Part shown: positions 1-10,756 of the stretch, piece after piece
Layout: each line of letters opens with the position of its first letter
Position numbering within the stretch: position 1 is the stretch's first letter
Assembly: GCF_963678635.1 (NCBI RefSeq)
Contig: NC_087065.1
Coordinates: forward strand, 14,886,019 to 14,950,018
DNA from: Symsagittifera roscoffensis
Taxonomy: Eukaryota > Xenacoelomorpha > Acoela > Convolutidae
Direction: 5' to 3'
Length of the DNA: 64,000 bases
The notes under the pieces: generated by a model
What the model saw: only the letters and a program-made list of their open reading frames with translations
Database searches by the model: none
Told to the model about the DNA's origin: nothing
Program-made: the position numbers and the translations under genes

Positions 1-935
1 AGTAAATTAGTAAGAACATTCTTTTTTTCTAACCTAAGGCGCAAATATTGGCGCCATTTTTTGGAAACTTTTACAGCTTTTTGATTGCCTGTGCTTTGAC
101 CTTTGAGTAGTAATAAGTATACACAGTTTACGCATTTTTACACTAGCGTTAATTTAGAGTGTTATTACGAACCTCCTTTTTTCCTAACCTAACTGGCAAA
201 TAAAAGTGTTCACTTATTTGGAAATTGCATAGCATCTGCTCTCGGCTTTTTTATGGCTAGTATTTGATCTTCTATCTTCTGTGTAGTAGTAAGCTTCCGT
301 GGCTGAGTGCTTAGTGTGTGCGTGACTCCTAATCTCAAGGTTGAATGTTCGAATCTCAGTCGTAGCCGATTTTTTGCTAATTCGAGGCGTATTTATACTT
401 TTTATGGTGCTTCATAATTGTTATTTAATCAAATGAACCGGAAAAAGCTATTGAGTTCAAACCATAACTCAAAAAAAACTCGATTTCAGAAATTTTCTAA
501 CTCAATATATCGTAATTTTTTGACCTGCATAATTTATATATAATGTGGCTTTATGCTTTGCGATTTGTTACATGCAAAGTTAATGTGGATGCCTTCAGTT
601 TGTTATATTCCAAAATATTACTTGCAAAATTGTGTCTGTTTGTATTTGGTGCCACTTTTGCAGAATGGCATTGGCAGTTTATAAGCATCAGTAGCTGCTT
701 TGTTGGTGACTTAGTGTTTGTCGGTGGTTAAGCGTGCGTGGCTGAGTGGTTAGTGCGTGAGACACAAAATCTCTTGATTGCAGTAAGTCGCAGATCGAAT
801 GCTAGACCTAACCGAATATTCGCTAATTTGAAGCTTATTTCTATTTTTTCTTATTGATCTTTCTAGAGCTGCTTTTTGTCGTGTTCTCACTAGTGTTTAC
901 GAAGCGAAGCTTCACCTCTGTGTTATTTGTTAAAT
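1..935 (+). repeat. Two consecutive copies of tRNA-promoter repeat A
   Basis: Two tRNA-like modules, at about 298-368 and 736-812, each begin with an A-box-like string (tggctgagtg) preceded by cgtg. The first is followed by a good B box (tgttcgaatctc); the second B box is diverged. Behind each comes the shared body of the family (gctaatt-gaggc-tattt), and the second copy ends at about 920 in the typical tail (gcgaagcttcacctctgtg). The stretch 543-731 is open by chance inside this repeat and is not a gene. The family recurs on the minus strand at 4.1, 16.7, 32.1 and 44.0 kb. Confidence 0.7.
298..368 (+). promoter_or_regulatory. tRNA-like Pol III promoter (A and B boxes) of repeat A
   Basis: The A-box-like tggctgagtg and the B-box-like gttcgaatct stand at tRNA spacing, with a Ser/Leu-tRNA flavour. 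The surrounding sequence does not fold as a full tRNA with a paired acceptor stem. I read it as a SINE-type internal promoter and not as a functional tRNA gene. Confidence 0.55.
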
Positions 936-1937
936 TTGTACCTATTTTAATTATGTGAGCCTAAAATTGATTTATGGTCAGTTTTTTGGATTCAAATTAA
1001 AACAAAAACTGCCGAGTAAATTTTGTATAGTTTTCCTATTTAAGCTAACTATGTTTCATATGTGAAAACTATATCTTAAAATCAACGGAAAAAATATTCT
1101 CAAACAAAAATTAGTCAAACTGTTCAGTGAAAACAGCTTTTATTCCGTGAAAACAGCTGTAAATTACTTTAAAAAATATTAAGAACAAAGAGGGAGTTCT
1201 TGCGTGATTTTGAACCAAATTGATATACCCAAAAAGAACTCGTTTGTAGGATGAGATTTTGGGTCTGAATTCTGCAAAGCAAATTGCACCAAATTAATTT
1301 AGCTTTGCCTACATAATTTAAATGAACACTGTATCTTAACCAGGCAAATGTTGAAGCCAAAAAGCTTATAAAACAATCGATTTAAAAATGATGGCGCAAA
1401 GTTTCGTAAAAAAAAACAGGTTTTTGTTGAAAATTTAAGCTTCTGGGCTGAGAAATGTTGTATTACTCTTCCAAGCAAGGAACACGAATCGTGTTTCGCC
1501 TCAAACCTTTAATATTGTTAATAAGAACGCGGAAGTCTTATTGCTTCATAAATATTCAAAACAACAATTCGAAAACCAACATGGATATGGAAAAAGCATG
1601 ACTGGATTGGGCCTGGGAGTCTCATTTATGATTTATTAAAACACTTAGATTGGTTTGAATAATTCGTGAACGAAAGCCAAACAATAATCAAAAAGAATAG
1701 ATTTAACCTACTGATACTTTTTAATGCATTGTGGTGTTTGATTAGCAAATATATACCCTTAGAAGAACAGAGAAGGACTATATTGGATCAAGTTTTCCAT
1801 ATTTTACAAATTTTAAGCATCTCTTATTCTCATCGCCTTTTTCTCTAATTTCAGCTCAGTTTGAGAAAAAAGCGACATATGTTTCCAATTTTGTTAATTT
1901 TGACAGAATTATCAAATCAACGCTTGTTTTCCTGTAG
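936..1937. other. AT-rich intron or intergenic sequence, no gene seen
   Basis: Short open frames here have no domain, no codon bias and no splice context. The segment ends in a good acceptor (ttttcctgtag) for the exon at 1938. I see nothing else supportable. Confidence 0.5.
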
Positions 1938-2155
1938 GTTGTAACCCGGTGTTTGTATCTGGAAAGAAGACCAACAAGTTCCTAGTGTTCGGTCGCGGCA
2001 GTGGTGCTTCTCCTGAGTTCGTGACTCACAGCTGTGGAGTGGTCGGCAGGAGACACTACTGGGGAAGTGTGAGGTACCTGGAATGGCTGCAGGTGTTCCA
2101 AGTCATACTCAGTGCAGTCGCTTTTCTCTGGGTCGTGTTCTACGACATGGACCAG
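1938..2155 (+). CDS. Internal exon of a probable NKAIN-like membrane protein
   Basis: The exon is bounded by an acceptor (cctgtag) and a donor (cag/gtaca) and is open in one frame. Its first two bases complete a codon from an upstream exon outside the window. It encodes about 72 residues: a GC-x-PV type loop (CNPVF), a basic and glycine-rich stretch, a cysteine, and then one membrane segment (LEWLQVFQVILSAVAFLWVV). This order (Gly-Cys loop, a cysteine, Y/W-x-E-x-x-Q, last transmembrane helix) resembles the C-terminal half of NKAIN proteins, which are four-helix partners of the Na,K-ATPase beta subunit. The exon ends in phase 0 and joins in frame to 10757-11014. The family assignment rests on pattern memory; gene structure is firmer than the name. 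Confidence 0.6.
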
Positions 2156-3008
2156 GTACACAATTATTCACTTGTTAACAAAAAATTATTAGCTTAATAA
2201 CAAAAAATGATGTTAGAATCTGTTAGTGCCACTATATCAATTTTCCAAGGTTATCGATTTCGAAAGCAAGTATCAAAACAAGAATAATTTTTTCTTAAAT
2301 CAGAACAATTGTAATTGCGGCGTTGCACTTTAACGGGCGAAAGCAAGTGTACTTTTTTGATTAATCAAATTTCCTTACAATCCAGTAGGACACTGGCCTT
2401 GCTTTATAATGAAAACTCATAAACTTCAGAATTCCCCCAAGCCCGCGCGGGTCTGTGTTTTTGTAAATTGAAACTTTATTTTTGGGAAAAAGAATTGTCA
2501 ACCTATTGTTTGTCTTCTTTTATTCGGCTTAGTTTTCCATTTGATTATCTTTTACTGTCATTTGAGAAGAAAAAAAGATATTATGCTTTTGTGTTCCAGG
2601 ATGGATATAGCACGAAATTCTTTTCATACTTTATACCTGTTTTTTATGGCAAAACTTTTGTTTTAGGCTCAACGGGCGTCAATCCAATTATTGTTTGTTT
2701 AATTTCTGCTCGGTAAATGTTTATGAATGCATGCTTAGTGTTGGTGATTGTGTTTTTCGGCAGCTTTTTCTCAAGCCGAGCATCATTCGACACAAAAAAC
2801 TGAAACTTTGTAAGTGTCGTTTTTTCTAAGTTTTTCTCTTAAAATGTTTTTTTTTTCAAGTTAGTGGATCTCATTTTCATTCCGCTAGCTTGCAAAGCTA
2901 AGTTTCTGTCGTGCCGCAAGTAATGCGAAGCTGCGCTTTGCCGGTGTTCCTCCGTGGTCAGGTTCAGGAAGTTTTTGTTCCATGTTGCTAGTATTTTTCA
3001 GGACTTAT
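2156..3008. other. Intron sequence of the NKAIN-like gene
   Basis: AT-rich intron sequence. Fragments with the gcgaagctgcg motif near 2925 mark an old repeat remnant. No exon-like reading frame is supported. Confidence 0.5.
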
Positions 3009-3736
3009 TGCCTTTGCGATAAGCAAGGGTGTTGCAACTGGGTACTAGACCTTTGTTCCCGTAAACAACTTTGTTCACAGGATGATTTCCATTTTCAAGA
3101 TCTTATTTTTCAGCACTTTTAATGCGTTAACGCGTGTAACACCTCGAGTTATTGATCCTAGCGTTACTGGATCTACTGTTAAAAAAAATTCATATGTGAA
3201 ATTTTTTTTTGTAGGCTTAACTGATTTCGTTCCAGTTTTTGTCGGCTTATATGCCAAGTCTTTTTTTAAAAATTCTATTCAATTGATTCTTAAATTTAAA
3301 TTGAAGAAAGTAACAGGATGAAACACGCTTTTTTATGCACGCTAAAACTTTCAGAAGAAAGAAAAAAGCTCAAAGCGATTTTTTATTATTTTTATTTAAA
3401 TCTATTTTCAGTGTTTATAACATCAAATTCACTCAACAATGGGGCGCATGTGTCGTTGAGGTAACACACTTGTTTGAGGCGGCAAAAACCTGTGGTTTGA
3501 ATTCGACCGGGACCTGTTTTTTGCAAAATTAATTTTTGGTGCTTTTTCGGGCTATCGTCCGTCTGCCTATTTTGGTCGGCTTGATTCACGTAGTCCCTTT
3601 TTTTTTTCAAGTTTCAATTTTCTTCCAAGCTGCTGCTCCATCCATGCTTGAGACGACACGTTTCCTTGCAAATTGAGACGGGACCTGTTTCCTTGCAAAT
3701 TGAAAATGGTGCGAAGCTCAACTTCGCCTCTGTGTA
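3009..3736 (+). repeat. Repeat B, tRNA-promoter repeat, plus-strand copy
   Basis: The copy starts with the family end (tttgcgataagcaagggtg followed by ttgcaac) and finishes at about 3736 in gcgaagctcaacttcgcctctgtg. A tRNA-like module sits at about 3442-3513 (A-box-like tgtcgttgaggta, B-box-like ggtttgaattcga). Minus-strand relatives with the same two ends are at 20.48-21.07, 28.92-29.4 and 34.64-34.98 kb. Confidence 0.55.
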
Positions 3737-4118
3737 TGAAAACTTGAAAAAAATGGTTCAACTAAATGGCTTGAGTGAGTCTTAAGCCTGGTAAAATAGC
3801 CTGGTTGAAAGCCTGGTTGAAATTTGAAAATTCTCAAAAAAATTGATACCACTGGTTGCTTTTGATGCTACTGTTGAAATTCTAAATCCACAAGTTGTGA
3901 TTAAAAAACCTCTTTTGAGATCATTAAAAAAATTTTAAAAAAAGGTGTTGATGAAAGTTTTTTTTTCACTTACTTGCAAAATTTGAGAGCGACACTTTTT
4001 TCCAGTCAATAAACTTTTCAATTTTTAAAGCAGGCATGATTCCGACATTCAATTACGAAACTTTTATTCAGAGCAAGAAACTCTAACAAGGTTGAACAAA
4101 ACTGCATCCAAGACTTAA
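3737..4118. other. Intron sequence, no feature seen
   Basis: AT-rich intron sequence containing a short near-repeat of agcctggt at about 3786-3818. Nothing coding is visible. Confidence 0.4.
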
Positions 4119-4290
4119 CACAGGGGCGAAGCTGCGCTTCGCAAACTCCGGGTAGAACACGACCAATAAGGAGCTCTATCAAGTGACATAAGGAAAAGTA
4201 GAAGTAAGCCTCGAGTTTGCAAAAACTCGAGCCTAAGCAAAAACCCAAATTAGCAAAAAACTGCCATCTAGGAAGTTTTAGACTCACGCA

Positions 4291-6241
4291 CAGGGCTTTT
4301 CAAAAATTAATTGAGATCAAAACAATTAAATTGCAGTTAATTGGATGTTCAGCAATTAATTATCAAATAACTGAAAAAAAAACAAAAGTTAAACTGCAAT
4401 TAATTGCAATTATCAATGAAAAGTTCAGATGTCGCTATCGAGACTGTCCACGGTTGACTCGTTCCAGAATCTGTGATTGACTTTGAGGAAAAGTTGCATT
4501 TCGAGATTTATTGGTAGTAGACTTTTGCGAAGATCGTTGTAGGCGTATCCAGCTACGCTAAAAAAACGTTCTATGAGATCTGAAGTTGGAAGAAGAAATG
4601 TCGGATCCATGTATTCACTTCGTGAATTTTTCATCTCTAACTTGCGAATTTTCAGAAGACCCGACGCAAAGTCGTCTTCGTCGACATTCACCGCATGTGT
4701 TACTTCGACAACTGGCAGTTTCAGAGACTCAACAGCGGCCTTTTCTTCGATTGTTAAATCAGCTTCTTTGTGTTTCAACAATTTAATAATTGCTTTCTGG
4801 AAAACTGGCACATGAACTAAATCGCCATCTTCAGACAAGTATTTCGCAAATTCTTCTTCTTTGTACTCATCCAAAATTCCATCAAAAAGAATGCGTGCAT
4901 CCGACATGTCAATGTTTTCGCGTTGAAGCGCTTTTGTGACAGATATAAGTTTTGGAAGAGTTTCTTGCAGTTCTTTGAGTTCACTGTTTTCTCTTGCACT
5001 AGGAAAGTAATCAACCAGTTTAGAGAAACTTGGCAAATTCTCCACAAAACCTTTCATCTCAAAATATCTGTCGATCATGTTCATGGTACTCAACCATCTG
5101 GTCTTGTTCCGGAGAACAGGTTTCAGATTGGTGAGTTGCCTCAGTTCACCCGCCATTTTCGGAAAACGCAATTTGCCCATCAAAACGGCAATTTTTTCCA
5201 GAATTTCACTTTTTCTATCCAAGTACTTACTCACAGCGAGGTTAAACTTGTGTGAGTGACACCCGATAAGTGGAATAATCAACAGGTTGGCCAGGCATCT
5301 GTTAACTTCAGCATTGTCACCGGTAATTGCTATCAAATTAATAACGGATTTTCCATACACCCCCAAAACGTATTCGATAAAATCCAGGTGATCATGAGCT
5401 GTGAAAGAAGTTTCATTTGCTAGAGGCGAAAACGCAAGCATTGCTGTGGAATAGCCTTGGACGGAGGAATAAGATGCGAACAAACCAACGAAGTGTGTAG
5501 AACTGCAAGTCCAGCCGTCTATGATAAGCGAAATTTTCTCCGGAAGCTCCTTAGCAATGTTAATTTCAACTTGTTTCGTAAGTTTTTCCATGTATTTAAG
5601 GAGGGTGTTGCGCGAAATGGACGTTAACTTGCTGTACTTCCGGGTTAACTCCTTCTCCACAAACGAAAATGGTAACAAATCAACACAAATCCAATCAATC
5701 CAACCGTATAAATTGAGTCCAGTTCGGGTAAATGACGGCCCGGGTTGGAAAAATGTCGATACTGGCGCTTGCGAATGGTTGTCGTGTTCTGGATGCTGAC
5801 TTTTCAAATGGTTCATTAAATAAGTCCAGCCAGTGCCTTTCTTCTGCAATAACTTTCTTCCACATTTACACTTCCATTCGTTTTCCTCCAACGCCGTGAA
5901 GTATTTATGCACTATTTGTTCGTTATTCCGTGGCATGATGCTGATGGATGATTCACAAAACAAAGTGAATTTTGCATCAACAGCGACGAAAATCCAATAA
6001 TTAAATCTGAAAGCAACTCTCTATGACGGCCAATTACATCAACCGCCAGATGTAATTCGTTGCTCAACAACCAACGCTTAACAAACGAACTTGCTTCTGT
6101 TCAACAACAATTAATTGCAATTAATTGCAGTTAACTGGGCATGAGAAAATTTTAATTGAAATAATTGCATGCCCAACAATTAGTTAAAAATTCAATTAAT
6201 TGCAATTAATTTAAAATTCAATTAATTTTTGAAAAGCCCTG
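4291..6241 (-). mobile_element. Structurally intact hAT DNA transposon
   Basis: The 1951-bp element has perfect 24-bp terminal inverted repeats starting cagggcttttcaaaaa at 4291 and ending in the reverse complement at 6241, flanked by an 8-bp duplication. Short AATTAATTGCAATTAA-like motifs recur in both subterminal regions (about 4301-4420 and 6100-6235), as expected for transposase binding sites. It carries one uninterrupted transposase frame. Intact ends, a perfect duplication and an open frame point to a recent insertion and possibly an autonomous copy. Confidence 0.93.
4425..5963 (-). CDS. hAT family transposase with BED-type zinc finger
   Basis: Predicted cut-and-paste transposase of 512 residues, or 503 if translation begins at the second Met (residue 10), where the conserved part starts. 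Near the N terminus is a BED-like zinc finger with C32, C34, H52 and H57; the first pair is CxC and not the usual CxxC. The RNase-H-like core shows D149 (LIIDGWT), D216 (ITGDNAE), the hAT insertion-domain motif C235-x2-H238 and W290 (RW). E465 lies in the C-terminal dimerisation region (LIERFFSVAG), followed by R..L.P and a conserved L..N. All expected catalytic positions are present. The gene fills nearly the whole transposon, on the minus strand, with no intron visible. It shares only the hAT fold with host-domesticated proteins, and its placement between intact termini argues for a real transposon gene. Confidence 0.93.
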   Translation of the reverse strand: MFCESSISIMPRNNEQIVHKYFTALEENEWKCKCGRKLLQKKGTGWTYLMNHLKSQHPEHDNHSQAPVSTFFQPGPSFTRTGLNLYGWIDWICVDLLPFSFVEKELTRKYSKLTSISRNTLLKYMEKLTKQVEINIAKELPEKISLIIDGWTCSSTHFVGLFASYSSVQGYSTAMLAFSPLANETSFTAHDHLDFIEYVLGVYGKSVINLIAITGDNAEVNRCLANLLIIPLIGCHSHKFNLAVSKYLDRKSEILEKIAVLMGKLRFPKMAGELRQLTNLKPVLRNKTRWLSTMNMIDRYFEMKGFVENLPSFSKLVDYFPSARENSELKELQETLPKLISVTKALQRENIDMSDARILFDGILDEYKEEEFAKYLSEDGDLVHVPVFQKAIIKLLKHKEADLTIEEKAAVESLKLPVVEVTHAVNVDEDDFASGLLKIRKLEMKNSRSEYMDPTFLLPTSDLIERFFSVAGYAYNDLRKSLLPINLEMQLFLKVNHRFWNESTVDSLDSDI

Positions 6242-6640
6242 CTCACGCACGAACCATTCAACCACGGATGCTTAAAACCCCTAAAAACTAGTCACTAATA
6301 ATGCAGCTACATATGCTCATAAATTGCCAACTCGATGCAGCAAAATTAGCACCAAATACAAAAAGATACAAATTTGCATGTAGTAAATTGCAAATCATTA
6401 AGATACATGATGTACAATTTATACATTTCAAAAAATTGGGAGAATTATTGAGTTAGAAAATTTCTGAAATCGAGATTTTATTATTGTTATGTTGTTTGAA
6501 ACAAATAGCTTTCTTCGGTTCACTTGATGAATTAAAAATGCATCAACTGTGTAAACTTATATCTATTCGAATGTCAGAGCACATGTTATAAATTAGCTGT
6601 AAAGGTGTAACATATTGCCAATCATTTTGTTTTGCCAATT

Positions 6641-7439
6641 CCATGCAGCGCATTGACCGGCAAATTCAAAGATATAACGTAATTTGCAACACATTTGAGA
6701 CAATTGGATGTTTTTACATTTTCAAGGTCTGGAACAAAATGAATCCCACCCGTTTTGACCAGAAATCAAATTCCCAATCCCGTCTAGACTACAATTTTAG
6801 CAATAAAATTGACGAAATTACGACCTTGACTACATTATGCACCATAATGCAGTACATGCACGTTTTTTAAATTTTCAAGATTTCATGCATGTAAGTGGCC
6901 AAAGTTATTGGAATAAATTATAGCGTAGTTAGAAAGCACAATAAGCCATCAGAACTGGTAGAAAGACTTCAGGGGCTGTCTGAGGAGTCTGTAAAACTGC
7001 CATTATCAGGAACACACGACAAATTTAAAGCCAGACTTCGTGACTGGTTGCGTTTTTTATGCATTAAAGGTGACAGACATTTGAATAAAGATAACACCCC
7101 CTACTTACAAAGTAGTGCGCTTGCAGATAACAAACCTATCGATTCAGAGACAACCAGACATCCCCAGTTGGCCTCTAGTCAGGCCAACACTCTTAACTCT
7201 TCTCTCCTTGATGAGGTGGAGCTGAGGACCGAATTTAAGTCCATTCGTTGATTTTATTTGCACCTCAACCATGGTGGTTGAGGTGCGCCTAAATCACTCC
7301 TGACTTATTTCAAAGTAAACAAAACTATTAGGCAGCTAAAGCTGAAAATTGGTGAAATATCCACTGATATTGATGCAGTTTGAGCGAATATTTGGTTTTT
7401 TATTCTAATATTTACAATAAAAACGTTTCTGAAGCCGAT
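6641..7439 (+). other. Unclassified repeat-like stretch with a 118-codon open frame
   Basis: An open frame at 6895-7251 encodes a hydrophilic protein (for example RLRDWLRFLCIKGD) that I do not recognise. It may be a fragment of the LINE that follows, because it lies directly upstream on the same strand and ends before the reverse transcriptase remnants. The string gccaattccatgcagc occurs near 6634 and again near 8912, so the LINE block may have landed inside another repeat. Confidence 0.35.
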
Positions 7440-8790
7440 TACGCACACAGGGAGAAGTTTTGATTGTTGTCAAGCTGCACAATTTAGAACGAATAAAGAA
7501 AATTACCAAAATGTTCAATAGTTCGCCAATAAGTGAAGGGGAAGTGAAGCATGTTATAATTAAACTGAATAAAAATAGCGCGCCTGGATCTGATGGCAAG
7601 TTCAATCAAGCACTCAAAATTGTGGCCTATGTCAATAATATTAGTGATTTCATTAAACGTGCTTGTATCGGAAATTTAATTGATGAAATCAATCATTTCA
7701 ATTTGGTATCAAAGCTTGCTATAAAAGTCGACAAAACCAAAGTTCTGAGTTTAGGTTTCGTGCCTAAACATTTGAAAAAAAGTATCAGCTCTTAAATTAT
7801 TAGGCATACGTTTAAGTTTGAATGAACCATTGAAAATTAAAACCAAGGTATTGGAAGATACGGTTAATAACTCAGCTAAAATTAGCTTAAAGTGCATGAC
7901 TCTCCGGGTGCGAAGCCTCAATATTGAAATTTTTGTGATATCAAAGCTCGTATATGTGATAAGACACTTGGAGTTGAAAAATTTTTTATTGATAAGTTAG
8001 AAATGAAATTTATTAACAAGGTATGGCTTGGAGGAAAACATTCAATCAACCAGCAGATCTTATACCTTCCATTTAATAATGGAGGTGTTGGTTTCAAAAA
8101 CTTAAATTTTTATATTGCGGTGGCAAAAATTTTTGATATGGTATCCCTACTCGATACCTTAGGTACTAACAAACAAGTCCTCTTTTTCAGAAAAATGTAA
8201 AACTTTCAATTCCTTTAAGTGTTTGTAAATCAAAAAGAACACTTACTTTCTCGAGTTCGCTCGAGATAATTTTAAGCTATTTCAAAATGGAAAAGTGATT
8301 GATCTAATGAAGATGAACATTTCTAGCCTTTATGTAGAGCTGATGCTTCCAAAATTTGAAAACCAGGTTATAGCTCAAAAAAATTGTGAGCTTCTACCCG
8401 GATCTCAATCTTTCAGACAATCTTTGATTTTTCAATTCCTAACCAAAATATGGAAACACAAAAAATTCACCCCTCTAGATAAAAAGCTCCTATATTTATT
8501 TTTCTTAAATAGTTACCTGAATAAGACCAGAAAAGGGATTAAAATTTTTGTGGACCACCCCCTTTGTTACTCCTTAAAAAGAGTTCGAAAACATGCAGCA
8601 TTTGCTTTACGTTTGTGAAAACTGCTTTATCTTTAAAGAAAAATTTGATTTCAATTCAATAGAAGATCTGCTTGTTGAAAGGAACGTAATAGGCATGAAA
8701 TACCTTGTAGCTAAGCTGATATCATCATGGTGTCAGGATACATCTGAATATCTCAAAAAAACTTGGTTCCATTCCATAAAATGATTACTT
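7440..8790 (+). pseudogene. Degenerate non-LTR retrotransposon (LINE) reverse transcriptase
   Basis: Four adjacent open frames on the plus strand read as pieces of one LINE polymerase. First comes the early RT motif (KLNKNSAPGSDG, about 7560-7600). After an internal deletion comes the catalytic strand, where the expected YADD is replaced by YVNN (about 7627-7638), then a SGL-x-N-x-KT type strand (KVDKTKVLSLG). The thumb and connection region follows (FINKVWLGGKHS, then LPFNNGGVGFKNL, about 8005-8110), and then about 500 bp of C-terminal remnants. Stops, frame changes, the deletion and the loss of both catalytic aspartates make it inactive. The order of motifs, not any single motif, supports the call. 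Confidence 0.75.
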
Positions 8791-8854
8791 TCATGGTGAA
8801 TATGTTACATTTGATGGTGTATATTATCTGCTAACTGTAACTAAATATGTGTAA

Positions 8855-9040
8855 CTAATTGCTTTCCCTCATAGTAATTTGTAATAACAATCCTGAATAA
8901 TTTAGTTGAAAGCCAATTCCATGCAGCAATAATTGTTGCTGTAAGTCGCAACAAAAGTAGCAAAATATTTGCGACTTAGTTTGGAAAAAAAAAGTTTGTA
9001 GTATAACACATTGCTTCGCAAGTTTAATAATTAGAGGATT
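8855..9040 (-). repeat. Upstream module and terminus of repeat A
   Basis: Contains the family strings gccaattccatgcagc, atttgcgacttagtttgg and the terminal attgcttcgcaagt. These match the far end of the complete copy at 44.0 kb. Confidence 0.5.
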
Positions 9041-9491
9041 TGATCTAATCAATTATTTTTGTGTTCTTGAATTACTTTTTGCCGAATTGAGATCAAGCAA
9101 AAATGAAAATGTTTTCTCCAATTTTTTGTTATGAACTGTATCAGGAGAAAAACTGAAGCTAACTGCAAGCTTGAAACGTTCGACAAAAGCTACACAAGAA
9201 GCTATGAGTTGTATAGGCTTTTAATAACTTCAGACACTGATTTGATACCTATTGAACTGCTGAGGGTGGTTTGAGGACTGTTAAGAGATGATTTGCGGTT
9301 TAAACATTGCTAGTTCGCCGGACTAAAAGATATGGCTAATTTTGCATTTACCTATGACGCTCAACGCATAAGTGCGACTTAGTTTAGCGCGGCTAATTAG
9401 TGAAACTGCTCAAATGGTCTGTCCACACTGAACTGTGGCCATTTAATTGGATTCAAAAATGTCCCTAGTAATCTTAAGCAATACTTTTCAA
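9041..9491. other. Intron sequence, no feature seen
   Basis: AT-rich intron sequence of the NKAIN-like gene with no exon-like frame and no repeat that I could match within the window. Confidence 0.4.
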
Positions 9492-9932
9492 CAGGGGCGA
9501 ATCTCCAGGATTTTCTCGAGAGGGGGAGGCGGATTTTCAAAAAAAAAAAACTGAAAATGTTGTCGAACTTTTTTTAGGTCGACCAAATTGATTTTCCGAG
9601 CACTCCCAAATCACCATAAAAACCCTCTTTGACCAAATTTTCTGCAGCACAGGCAAATTTTTGAAAAAACAGGCCAAAAGTGCGTTTTAGACACTTTTTG
9701 GAAAATTTCGACAAAAAACTTGCGTTCTTTCGGCGCGCGCTCCCCCACCCCCCCCCCCCCACTCAAAATTATTTTATTTTGGCACCCTTAGAAAAATTTT
9801 AGGGCCACTCAGCCAAAAATTGATATCTCAAAACAGTACAAACGGAGGACCATTTGGGTCGGAGGGGGTCGAATCCCTGAAGGGGGGCGGGGGGCGTCCG
9901 CCCCCGCCGCTCCTTCCCTAAATCTGCTACTG
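9492..9932. mobile_element. Possible short inverted-terminus (MITE-like) element
   Basis: The left edge reads caggggcgaatctccagga. The right edge, read in reverse, is cagtagcagatttaggga, which resembles the cagtggcggatc-type termini common in short DNA transposons. The interior contains runs of C at about 9747-9760 and a G/C palindromic stretch (cggggggcgtccgcccccg) near 9888, quite unlike the flanks. I could not find a convincing target duplication, so the boundaries are tentative. Confidence 0.4.
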
Positions 9933-10756
9933 TTTTTTGTACTTGTGAATGATTTAGATGACGACATTTATTATTTTCGAGAAAATACTCAAAAATTTTT
10001 CTTGCCCATTTTTTTGCTATTTGGCTTGCTTCTGTATTTTTTAAATTCAAATGAAACTCATTTGCTTAATGGAACGCAAATTACGCTCTCCTATTATCCT
10101 AAAAAATTAGCATATTTTTAGTGTGCAAGCGCAATGTAAGCGGGTTCCAACTCAAGTTAGTCCAATGATTGTCGATTTCAAGGCAGAATGGATCAGAATT
10201 TCTAAGTGAAATCTACGGCGCTGAAATTTGCAGGTTTTGCTGTAGTCCTTACCATTGTTTGGGAATCGAGCTGTGAAATCTAAAACGAAATTTGTTCATT
10301 GATTTAGTCTCATTGTCTGTTGTCTAGAGTCACGTTTTGAAGTTTATTTTCTTTGAAGACATTTTTCTGTGTTTTCTTGCATTTTACTTGTGTTCGTAGA
10401 GCTATTTTCTGCCTTTTTGCAAGCCCTTGCGAAGTTCAGTTTAGCCTACTTGTCCATTAGATCTCGAAAGTTGATTGATATCTATATGAATTTCTAGCTA
10501 GCCATCTTCTTTTCTGTCTCCAGGATAACTTCAAAAATATTGCTCGAGACATATTGGTTTTTAGTTTGCTTGCAGCTAGTAAAGTAATTCAAAAATTTCG
10601 TGATCGGGGTTTGTTCAGGATTTTTCAATCGCATGGTGCAATGCTTGCAAACGGTTTCCTATGCGGGTGTTGTAGATGCCATTTTTTGCTTTAAATTGTT
10701 TCAATTAATTCAAGTATTTACCATTGCATATTAATCCAAGCATGCCAATGTTTTAG
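9933..10756. other. Intron sequence ending in a splice acceptor
   Basis: AT-rich intron with no repeat or exon identified. It ends at the acceptor tgccaatgttttag for the exon at 10757. Confidence 0.5.

Larger units (their letters stand above)
4283..6249. repeat. 8-bp target site duplication of the hAT element
   Basis: The octamer ctcacgca occurs at 4283-4290 immediately before the left terminus and again at 6242-6249 immediately after the right terminus. Perfect 8-bp duplications are the hallmark of hAT insertion. Confidence 0.93.
4119..6640 (-). repeat. Repeat A copy split by the hAT transposon
   Basis: The family tail (cacaggggcgaagctgcgc) begins at about 4119 on the plus strand. The body runs to 4290, is broken by the transposon, and resumes at 6242 with the A-box region of the tRNA-like module (RC: gcatccgtggttgaatggtt). 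It then continues through the long upstream module to about 6640. The 8-bp duplication lies in the tRNA-like part, so the hAT insertion is younger than this copy. Confidence 0.7.

Noticed and set aside
298-812. Functional tRNA genes at the two tRNA-like modules.
   Set aside because: A and B boxes are present but the flanks do not form an acceptor stem, and the same modules recur inside a dispersed repeat.
4573-5799. Several plus-strand open frames across the hAT element.
   Set aside because: They are antisense shadows of the transposase gene.
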